Assembly (NCBI GenBank): GCA_038501625.1 | Contig: JAZAYU010000006.1 | Span: 10,338,181-10,402,180, forward strand | Direction: 5' to 3' | Source of the DNA: Corbicula japonica | Taxonomy: Eukaryota > Mollusca > Bivalvia > Venerida > Cyrenidae | Length of the DNA: 64,000 bases | Shown here: in pieces, positions 57,701 through 64,000 of the stretch | Position numbering within the stretch: the first letter of the stretch is position 1 | Layout: each line of letters opens with the position of its first letter | The notes under the pieces: generated by a model | Databases searched by the model: none | What the model saw: only the letters and a program-made list of their open reading frames with translations | What the model was told of the DNA's origin: nothing | Made by a program: the position numbers and the translations under genes

Positions 57701-60700
57701 GCTCCCTGTAACGTGTAGGGGATTTCAGACAAGACCTCAATATACCACCACTGTCACTAGAACTGTCATACCGATATCTCTCCCTGCTCCTCTACAATTT
57801 TTATTGTGAAGTGAGAAAGTGAAATCATGATTTTTTAAAAGCCAGGTTTTTATGCATCTAAAGCAGCTATCTCACACATTTTGTCAGAAAAGCAAAGCAT
57901 TGCACCAGAAATCAATACTTAAATGCACAATAAAACACTCATTTCAGTCAAATTTTGTATTTCAAAATTTCTTTTGGTTTTTGAAAATTTTAAATGTTTT
58001 TTAAATGCGAAAACAACTTGCCATGTTTTATTTTAAGCCAAAACTACTTTCAATGTGTTATTTTGTAATGCCAAAACAAGTTGCTGTGTGTTATTTTTAA
58101 TGTCAAAACAACTTGCCAAATGTTATTTTTTAATGCCAAAACACCTTGTTTTGTTACTTTGTTATGCAAAAACAACATGGCCATTTTTTAATGCCAAAAC
58201 AACTTTCCATGTGTAACTTTTAATGCAAAACAACTTGACATGTGTTATTTTTAATGCAAAACAACTTGTCATATTTTATTTTTAATGCAAAACAACTTGT
58301 CATATTTTATTTTTAATGCCAAAACAACTTGTCATATGTTATTTTTAATGCCAAAACAACTTGCCATGTGTTTTTTTATGCCAAAACAACCTTCTATCAG
58401 TGTCTTGGGGGAAAAACAAACAGCAATTTAAGACCAGCTTAATGTCAGATCTAATTGGTTGAATTTGGAGCCAATGACTTGTTACAATTTTCTGACAAAA
58501 AAAAGAAAAACATGCAAGACAAATTTGTTCAGAAGCTTAATATCTGCAAAACTTGCTGAAAACTAAATTCTGTGAGTGAGCAGGGCTGAAGGTTATAAAT
58601 CTGAGATTGGAAACCAGTCTCAAATCTCAAGCATCTGATTGGCTGAAATGGTGACTGGTTGCCATTTCAGCCAATCAGATGTTTGAGATTTGAGACTGGT
58701 TTCCATGCTCAGTTTTATAACCTTGGGCACAGCTTTTTTTCTTTATTGCAACAGCTTCATCTCTTTCTGTCTTAGATACATATCTAACTGGCAAAATACA
58801 TTGATAATAAGCAGACATATAATAAGTGTCTATCAACTTACATAATAGTTTGTTTCTCTTCTATAATAGGGCTAAGAAGAAATATAAGGCTTTTTTTTCA
58901 ATCGAATGATTAATATCATTTTACATTTTTGTTTACTTAATACAAGAGGCTTTCTTTTAAAATTATGAAACAAATGACTATATTTATTTAAATTATTTGA
59001 TAAAATGTACAATAAAATGAAAACACATGTCAACATTACAATACATTACTATCTAGTAACAGAAAGAGATGAAAAAGACAGGAGAGGAGCTGGGGAGAAT
59101 GATCGGTGTTTATTCTGGCTATTCTAAGGTACATTACGATAGACCATGACTCTTACTCCACTTTTATTTGGGAACAAGTATCCCTATACTTATCTCACAT
59201 TATCTCACATTTTAACCCTTTCCTCCATATGTACACATTTTTATGCCTGTGCGACCTGAATAGATCCAGATCAGCCATGTGATCTGATCTGGATCTGCAT
59301 GGGCCTTATTTTGGTCAGAAATAATTTAATGAATCAAAAAGCGAACAGTTAGATCCTGATCAGACGGCACGGATGTGCTGGCTGACCTGGATCTAAACTG
59401 TTCGCCGTCGCAAAAAAGGTGTGTCTATGGAGGAAAAGGTTAACTCACAGACCTGTAATCACCCTCAAAAAACAATCATACAAAGCACAGAGTTAGTCTA
59501 CAATATCAACAACAACAATAACACACTCAAACACCAGGGACCACCAACAACCATGCATGCAAGCATCTACAGGAGTAGGCCATAGACCAGGACACTGATA
59601 AGAATTCATAACTTTACTGCAAAGCATTTGCAATATTTTACAGCATAACATGCTTGTGATATTCTCAAAATGGCAAGCACGGAAAGAAAGTCAGAAACAC
59701 AAAAAAGCAGATAAGCTTACATGTAAAGAAAGCAAGCCAATATCTAAAGACAGGTCACAAACAACACAGCAATGCCCTCCAAATCATCAAACTTTGCAAG
59801 AAAACTATTCTGCAATCACAAGCTGTCCAATGGTCAGTTTTAAACATGTCTTCTATCAACAAATTAATAACTTGAGATTCAGACTAGTTTTCAAATCAAC
59901 ATTTTCTGATTTTTGGAAAGCAATTTCAACTCCACTTACTGATCTGAGTGAATCCATTTCCGTTGTGTACTTGCTTCTTGTCTGCTCCTCGCGGCCCATC
60001 TCAGAAACCAGTCTCATGATTGTTTCACGGCTAGCCTTGCTTTCCAGTTCAGAGTTGTTTAGTGCTTCTTTTAATGTGAGAAGTTTTCCTTTCAACATGG
60101 CATTTTCTTCAGCTTGTGTTGATAACTGTAAAAGAAAGACAAAAGATGATATCTGGGCTGAAGGTTGTAAAACAGAGCATGGACACCAGTCTCAAATCTC
60201 AAGCATCTGATTGGCTGAAATGGCGACTGGTGTGTCATTTCAGCCAATCAGATGCTTGAGATTTGAGACTAGTTTCCATGCTCAGTTTTTTAACCTCCAG
60301 CCCTGCAGAATACTGCAATTCAAACAAAATCCAGCCTTATGGTTAGGAAGAAATTAGAAGAGTGGTTGAAGAACCAAAATAAAAATGTTTCAAAATAACA
60401 ACAAATTACTTACAAACTCGCATAACATGCTCAATGGACCTTACCTATGCAAGAACTTGTTTCAAGTGGGAATAGCTACTAGCACACCTATTTGAAGGTT
60501 ATTTCAACTAAAGACAGCTAAAGAAAAATGTATGTGGTTTATCCACCTATATCTAAGATGTTTTGATGTCTATATTTCATTCTAAACTTTGCTGCTTCAG
60601 AAAAATTGTGAGAATATCCGTAAAACCATGCAATAGATGAAAACAGTGCCCAAGATCACAAAAATTAGAACTGGAGACCAGTCTAAAATCTCAAGCATCT

Positions 60701-63700
60701 GATTGGCTGCATTTCAGCCATTCAGATGCTTGAAATTTTAGACCGTCCTCTAGTTTTATAATATTGATAAAATTTCAAAAGTAAAATTTTATGTACAATA
60801 AACATACCACTTTAATAATTTCCTCTGGTGTGGGTGTTCCTCCAGAGAGAGACTCAATTCTGAGTAAACTAGCAAACTGTGAGAAATGTTCCTTCATCTT
60901 TCTATCCATGGATTCTACTCGGGCCTGAGCCTCCTCTCTCTCCTCCAGCTGTTTTCTGCAAATATTAAAGCTCCTTTAAAAGACACACATCTTGATATAA
61001 ACACACAATATTTATCAGTACTGTATATTTCAGTAATATTTAACGTTATTCTATTAATGCACTAAATAGAGATTTAAAACACTAGAGTAGCTCTCAAATT
61101 ATAAGTGGAAACTATTGATTACATAAATCCTTACATCAAACCTTGTCAATTAGGCACTAAAATTGTCTCGTTCATTGTTGTATATTTTATGAATATGTAT
61201 TAACATTTTCAGGACTGACAAACCACAAACAAAACACTTGAAAACTGTTACTTCTCTGTCATCATTTATTTTTAAAATCACAATTTGATTTAAAACTGAA
61301 AATTTATTCATTGAACTCACTTGTTACAAAAAATATCTTATTTGCAACCTGTCTAGGACTAAATTAGTTTCTGCACAATATACGATCTAGCCCTTTACTT
61401 CATAAATATGCATTTTATCACATCTGTGACCAGTCAGGGCTTTTTTTCCCTCTTTAGTAGGGGTCGATTATGGGCACCTTCCCCTCAGAAAATTTCTTTG
61501 AAATCATGCAGTTTTCCCCAAAAAGTAACTTTACATTAGGTTTTTTCATTCTCCTTTAGAGAAAAAATAACACTTTTTTCCCCAAAATTATAGGGCATGG
61601 GCCCCTTCCCCTGGCAGTGAAAAAAAAGCCCTGCCAGTGTAGATCCACATCAGCTGGCATATCTTTGCCATCTGATCAGGACCTACACTGTGTGCTACTT
61701 GGTCAGAAATAACCTTATAAATTGAAAACTGAACAGTGCAGATCCTGATCAGATGGCAAGGATGTGCAGGCTGATCTGGATCTCCACTGTTCTCCCATGC
61801 CATAAAGGCGTATATACAGAGGAAAGGGCTAGAGTGGTTCACTGTTTTCTTTTCAATGAATTATTCAAGGCATGTTTCAGTTAAGTAAACTTATCAGCTA
61901 AATTTCAAAGACAAGTTAGGTGATTAAACAAATTCAAACGAATAGTGTTTAACTCTTTCCCACACAGAAGGGTTTTACTGTTATGCTGTGCTGGCTAACA
62001 GTGTTGATCCAGATCGGCCAGAGAATCAGTCATGCTGATCTATACTGTTTGATTCTTGGTCAGAAATACACTAATTATTCTCAAAGTGATCAGTTTAAAT
62101 CCTGATCAGACTGTGCAGATGTGCTTGCTGATCTGTATCTACATTGGTCACATATGGGATAAAAGCAGTAACCATGGAATAATAGATTAATCCTTTCCTT
62201 GATATATATGCATTTTTACGCATGTGCGCATCAGTGCCGTCTGATCAGGATCTGCACTGGTCGCATTTTGGTCAGAAATAACCTAATGAATCAATGTGCC
62301 GGCTGATCTGGATCTAAACTGTTCGCCTTAGCAATAAAGGTGTATCTATACAGGAAAGGGTTAACCAACCTCTGCCTGGCTTCCAATTCCACAATTCTTT
62401 CCTGTGCCGCCTTATTTTCCTTCTGTAATGCCGCCACTGTGTACTCACTACGACCTGCCACTGACTCAAAGGCTCCTGCTCGGCTTTCAAGGTCGGTAAC
62501 TTGGTGACGCAATGATTCTACCATGGTCTGAAGCCTGGTCTCGTTTTCACGACCGGTCTCCATTTGTAGATGAAGTTCTTTGATTTTAATGTCCCTGATT
62601 TCCAGTTCATTTTCTAGTTCTCTGATCTAAAATTGATAAAAATAATATAACAAAAACAATTAATTTCAAACAACTTGTTCTGTACATATCAAAGTCTTCA
62701 AATAAATGAATTTAAGACTTAACTCATTATGGTTTTTATCACATTTGTGACCAGTGTAGATCCAGATCAGATAGTACATGTGTGTTTGATCTGCATCTAA
62801 ACAAGTTGCCTCTTGGTCAGAAGCAATCCAAAGAATCTAAAAGTGAAGTGTTGATCCTGACCAGATGCTGGATGTGCAAGCTGACCTGGATCTACACTGT
62901 TCATTCATGCTACAACCATATCCCATGCACTTAGGCCTTTCCTTGATATATATGCATTTATACGCATGTGCGACCAGTGTAGATCCAGATCAGCCGGCAC
63001 ATCCGAGCCGTCTGATCAGGATCTTCACTGGTCGCATTTTGGTCAGAAATAACCTAATGATTCAAAAAGCGAACAGTTTAGATCCTGATCAGACAGCACA
63101 GATGTGCCGGCTGATGTGGATCTAAACTGTTCGCCCTAGCAATAAAGGTGTGTCTATACAGGAAAGGGTTAAAGGTTAAAGCTTGTCAGTAATTATCAAA
63201 GCAAGCACAAGACAGAGTAGTCTCCCTTGAACATGTTAGAACTGGGCCCAAGCATAATTATGATTGACTGAAAATAAGACCATCTCTAACCAAACCAATC
63301 AAAAGCTAGTATTCTGAGAATGATTTATGATCTTGGACACAATTAAGGTATCAGTATCATTTATCATTAACTTCTGTAAATGTGTATTAAACAACATGAC
63401 AAAATCCCTAAAACTGGTTTCTTGTTTTCAATTAATACTTCAATTATTAGTCCTAGACCCTTTTTATTTAATATCCTATTAGTAAACCCACATTGTTATC
63501 TGCATTTGAATTGGGGCCAGCACTCAACATTATAGGTTACATAATATACAAGTTACACAGTTTAGCTCACGGTAGAAGGATGGTTATGATTTTAATCTTA
63601 ACTATCCTTGCCCTCCCGTATAAAAGAATTGATCTTGATTAAAAAATTGCAAATAATTTTTGATATTCTGTTAGTGAATAACGGCAGATATCCTTTCAGT

Positions 63701-63847
63701 TTATTTGATATGAGTGGGTTTGGATGAATTTGCCTTTAATAGCAATTTTACCTTATTTTGTTGTTTTTCATTTTTGACTTGCAATGCAGCTAGCTCACTG
63801 CGGGCAGCATCTAAACTTTGACGATCACCAAGATAAAGGTGCTCCAA
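51390..63847 (-). CDS. CCDC170: Coiled-coil domain-containing protein 170-like, 3' part of gene, 10 exons
   Basis: Long coiled-coil protein; human CCDC170 has been linked to Golgi-associated microtubules (family knowledge). Exons in transcript order: 63752-63847, 62370-62626, 60808-60955, 59940-60125, 57687-57791, 54553-54867, 53820-54020, 52776-53192, 52069-52305, 51390-51713. All junctions are GT-AG and the phases join into ~761 codons, already longer than the human protein (~715 aa) although the 5' exons lie beyond the window. The sequence is almost wholly charged heptad-like helix. The C-terminus, with FRNVVARMLGLDINTLAIPD then YEIISRLEKLIQ and a basic RSRSASPTRR tail, is the most diagnostic part. 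Named from memory of the C-terminal motif without alignment; another CCDC-type protein is possible. Confidence 0.8.
52069..52305 (-). CDS. CCDC170: CCDC170-like exon h
   Basis: The acceptor is tggtcttttag and the donor gtatgt. Seventy-nine codons, phase 0-0: VRTLEQRKECEELSVQVQEL, then EKLRRKQAHKIRELKGEIET and TSELRTTKTALSTIQGREKH. Coiled coil. Confidence 0.87.
52333..52450. mobile_element. Palindromic piggyBac-type MITE fragment
   Basis: GGGCGAACTGTGTAAATCCA then CATCTGAAAAGGATTAGCAC; left arm only. Confidence 0.55.
52473..52556. repeat. Foldback element, partial
   Basis: GCCCAAGATCATAAAACTAA then CATGTGATTGGCTGAACTGG; it ends GACCAGTCTTGGG. Confidence 0.65.
52776..53192 (-). CDS. CCDC170: CCDC170-like exon g (longest)
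   Basis: The acceptor is gtttttgcag and the donor gtaagt. One hundred and thirty-nine codons, phase 0-0: YMRCLQRLGEAMKMDRISID, LGMDMTIDALIARAEQLVKQ, then a long heptad region ending ITNLKAELLGASELR. The segment around MKMDRISIDLGMDMT is probably the most alignable part outside the C-terminus (inference). Confidence 0.88.
53731..53804. repeat. Foldback element, half copy at the exon f donor
   Basis: GCCCAAGGTTATAAAACTGA...GGCTGAAATGGCGACTGGTC ends ~15 bp from the donor at 53819. Confidence 0.8.
53820..54020 (-). CDS. CCDC170: CCDC170-like exon f
   Basis: The acceptor is ctttttcccag and the donor gtaggt. Sixty-seven codons, phase 0-0: KNETLEERMREVTQQLEQQY, then ASRARKAETQASEMHKRLES. Half of a foldback element ends within ~15 bp of the donor. 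Confidence 0.87.
54395..54530. mobile_element. Palindromic piggyBac-type MITE fragment
   Basis: TTAA-CCATTTACTCCATATATA start with a GTGAAGCTCCAGATAGGCCA arm; it stops ~25 bp before the exon e donor. Confidence 0.65.
54553..54867 (-). CDS. CCDC170: CCDC170-like exon e
   Basis: The acceptor is gacatttgcag and the donor gtaagt. One hundred and five codons, phase 0-0: ERDVERAARKEMEREVMLLK, later ELRESRLSSLDHELRTSSSS and IRRKIESIIFACRDLKN. Strong coiled coil followed by a globular-looking end. Confidence 0.87.
54990..55175. repeat. AGCAGCCACC / GGTGGCTGCTTAA inverted-end repeat (possible pogo-like MITE)
   Basis: ACAGTTGAACCTGATTTAGC at one side and AAGCAGCCAC...GGTGGCTGCTTAATACATG at the other. 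The ends are not clean, so the class is tentative. Confidence 0.4.
55501..55625. mobile_element. Palindromic piggyBac-type MITE fragment
   Basis: TTAA-CCCTTTATTCCATATAAT start with a complete left arm; the right arm is missing. Confidence 0.68.
55978..56105. mobile_element. Palindromic piggyBac-type MITE fragment
   Basis: CTAA-CCCCTTTACCTCATGG start with one arm. Confidence 0.62.
56353..56443. repeat. Foldback element, half copy
   Basis: CCAAGATCATAAAACTGAGA...CTGATTGGCTGAAATGGCGA; only the left half is kept. Confidence 0.72.
56563..57606. mobile_element. 1,044-bp Tc1/mariner-like element, non-autonomous, inserted in a MITE
   Basis: TIRs CACTACTCAAAAGTTCTAAG and CTTAGAACTTTTGACAAGTG flanked by TA (56561-56562 and 57607-57608). 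Open frames inside are short (≤94 codons) and show no DDE motif that I recognise. The flanks are the two halves of a piggyBac-type MITE (56490-56562 and 57607-57620). Confidence 0.82.
57687..57791 (-). CDS. CCDC170: CCDC170-like candidate symmetric exon (35 codons, Arg/Ser-rich)
   Basis: The acceptor is taaaaattgtag and the donor gtaggt. Exactly 105 nt, open, phase 0-0, so it can be included or skipped without shifting the frame between exons d and e. It encodes RSRERYRYDSSSDSGGILRS and CLKSPTRYRERSLSR, unlike the heptad helices around it. Support is splice-site quality, frame and lack of stops; homology was not tested. Confidence 0.6.
57960..58395. repeat. ~35-bp tandem repeat (about 11 copies)
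   Basis: The unit AATGCCAAAACAACTTGCCA then TGTGTTATTTTT, with variable length (31-43 bp), in the intron between exons d and the 57687-57791 exon. Confidence 0.85.
58585..58732. repeat. ~145-bp foldback element
   Basis: GAAGGTTATAAATCTGAGAT inverted to CTCAGTTTTATAACCTTGGG; near-perfect arms. Confidence 0.9.
59212..59443. mobile_element. Palindromic piggyBac-type MITE, intact
   Basis: TTAA-CCCTTTCCTCCATATGTA start and TATGGAGGAAAAGG-TTAA end; 232 bp. Confidence 0.9.
59940..60125 (-). CDS. CCDC170: CCDC170-like exon d
   Basis: The acceptor is tcttttacag and the donor gtaagt. Sixty-two codons, phase 0-0: LSTQAEENAMLKGKLLTLKE, then ALNNSELESKASRETIMRLV. A foldback element begins 29 bp upstream of the acceptor, where the branch point is expected. 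Confidence 0.85.
60155..60303. repeat. ~149-bp foldback element near the exon d acceptor
   Basis: GGCTGAAGGTTGTAAAACAG inverted to CTCAGTTTTTTAACCTCCAGCC. Its edge is 29 bp from the acceptor at 60126. Confidence 0.88.
60647..60772. repeat. Foldback element, short-loop copy
   Basis: GTGCCCAAGATCACAAAAAT...CATCTGATTGGCTG inverted to CAGCCATTCAGATG...TTTTATAATATTG. Confidence 0.8.
60808..60955 (-). CDS. CCDC170: CCDC170-like exon c
   Basis: The acceptor is aatatttgcag and the donor gtatgt. Its first base completes the Arg codon of exon b, then KQLEEREEAQARVESMDRKM and SLLRIESLSGGTPTPEEIIK V. It ends in phase 0. Confidence 0.82.
61390..61831. mobile_element. Palindromic piggyBac-type MITE split by a 199-bp CAGGGC-type MITE
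   Basis: CCCTTTACTTCATAAATATG start and CAGAGGAAAGGG end; interrupted at 61435-61633. Removing the insert and one CCAGT copy restores the family sequence. Confidence 0.85.
61435..61633. mobile_element. 199-bp CAGGGC-type MITE
   Basis: TIRs CAGGGCTTTTTTTCCC and GAAAAAAAAGCCCTG with the 5-bp duplication CCAGT (61430-61434 and 61634-61638). The target is another repeat of known sequence, so the duplication length is certain. Confidence 0.92.
61950..62190. mobile_element. Palindromic piggyBac-type MITE, diverged
   Basis: TTTAACTCTTTCCCACACAG start and a CATGGAATAATAGATTAA end. Confidence 0.7.
62186..62364. mobile_element. Palindromic piggyBac-type MITE, deleted, abutting the exon b donor
   Basis: ATTAATCCTTTCCTTGATATATA start and ACAGGAAAGGG-TTAA end (62361-62364). 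The TTAA touches the sixth base of the intron after exon b. Confidence 0.85.
62370..62626 (-). CDS. CCDC170: CCDC170-like exon b, donor abutted by a MITE
   Basis: The acceptor is caattttag and the donor the unusual gttggt. It opens IRELENELEIRDIKIKELHL and ends VELEARQ plus two bases of an Arg codon. The TTAA duplication of a piggyBac-type MITE (62361-62364) overlaps the sixth base of the intron. Reading through gives a short MITE-encoded tail. Confidence 0.82.
62716..62915. mobile_element. Palindromic piggyBac-type MITE, diverged
   Basis: TTTGTGACCAGTGTAGATCC arm and GACCTGGATCTACACTGTTC arm; the ends are eroded. Confidence 0.65.
62932..63172. mobile_element. Palindromic piggyBac-type MITE, nearly intact
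   Basis: GGCCTTTCCTTGATATATAT start and ACAGGAAAGGG-TTAA end; both arms closely match the family consensus. The 86-codon frame across it is the element's repeat peptide. Confidence 0.87.
63752..63847 (-). CDS. CCDC170: CCDC170-like exon a
   Basis: In the minus direction the acceptor is gtatttcag and the donor gtaaaa. Thirty-two codons, phase 0-0: LEHLYLGDRQSLDAARSELA, then ALQVKNEKQQNK. It is the first exon of this gene visible in the window. Confidence 0.8.
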
Positions 63848-63978
63848 CTGAAATACAATACAGATGTGTTAATTAACAAAAGTTATTACCTTTTTTCTTA
63901 GGCTTTCCATATTGTGAAACTGTTTTGATTCCAGCCTTGACCATGTATTTTTTATCAAGTACATACATCCTTAAAATA

Positions 63979-64000
63979 ACCCTTTCCTCCATAAATATGC
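63979..64000. mobile_element. Palindromic piggyBac-type MITE, start only (window edge)
   Basis: CCCTTTCCTCCATAAATATG at the window end matches the family's terminal sequence. Confidence 0.6.

Noticed and set aside
59650..60210. 186-codon plus-strand frame
   Set aside because: Its middle is the antisense of exon d of the minus-strand gene and its end runs into a foldback element; no splice or homology support.

Overview
The window is animal (metazoan) nuclear DNA. It is AT-rich, its genes are split into short exons with GT-AG introns, and introns and intergenic DNA are saturated with small transposons. The repeat families (rolling-circle elements with GTCCGTCC-type starts and 140-170 bp internal repeats, palindromic TTAA-site MITEs) and the conserved proteins suggest a bivalve mollusc; that assignment is inference. 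No prokaryotic features, rRNA or tRNA genes were recognised.

Gene 1 (+ strand, 2506-33922) is the 3' portion of a PPP4R3/SMEK (protein phosphatase 4 regulatory subunit 3) gene. Twelve exons join with consistent phases into about 731 codons ending at TAA 33922; only the N-terminal domain lies upstream of the window. Gene 2 (- strand, 51390-63847) is the 3' portion of a coiled-coil gene that best matches CCDC170. Ten exons join in phase, including a 105-nt Arg/Ser-rich exon (57687-57791) too short to show as an ORF. The two genes converge on about 17.5 kb of MITE-rich intergenic DNA (33923-51389).

The third PPP4R3 intron in the window (4041-11121) holds a 58-bp tandem array. Each unit repeats the 3' splice site plus the first ~20 nt of the following exon (11122-11283), and the real acceptor is the last unit. 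Two Helitron-like elements (6031-7951 and 8816-11085) interrupt the array. The next intron (11284-18531) holds a 6.6-kb transposon-like element (11667-18252) with ~260-bp terminal inverted repeats and an 8-bp target duplication. It carries an SGNH-hydrolase-like gene (16144-16803) with its own TATA box, intron and poly(A) signal, but with two compensating frameshifts. A 5-bp-TSD element (12100-15893) sits inside it and itself contains a Helitron-like element (12221-14562) and a small MITE (14746-15096).

Other elements: further Helitron-like copies at 18699-19978 and 21762-22789; five CAGGGC/CAGCG-type elements with exact 5-bp TSDs; about 30 copies of a ~215-240 bp palindromic piggyBac-type MITE (TTAA-CCCTTT...AAAGGG-TTAA); about a dozen copies of a ~145-bp foldback element; one mariner-like MITE (31704-32636); and one Tc1/mariner-like element (56563-57606). 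Several MITEs lie within 5-50 bp of splice sites. Most long open frames in simple-sequence regions, and those with the recurrent DPDQPAHP / SLDPDQTA peptides, are repeat-derived and not genes.
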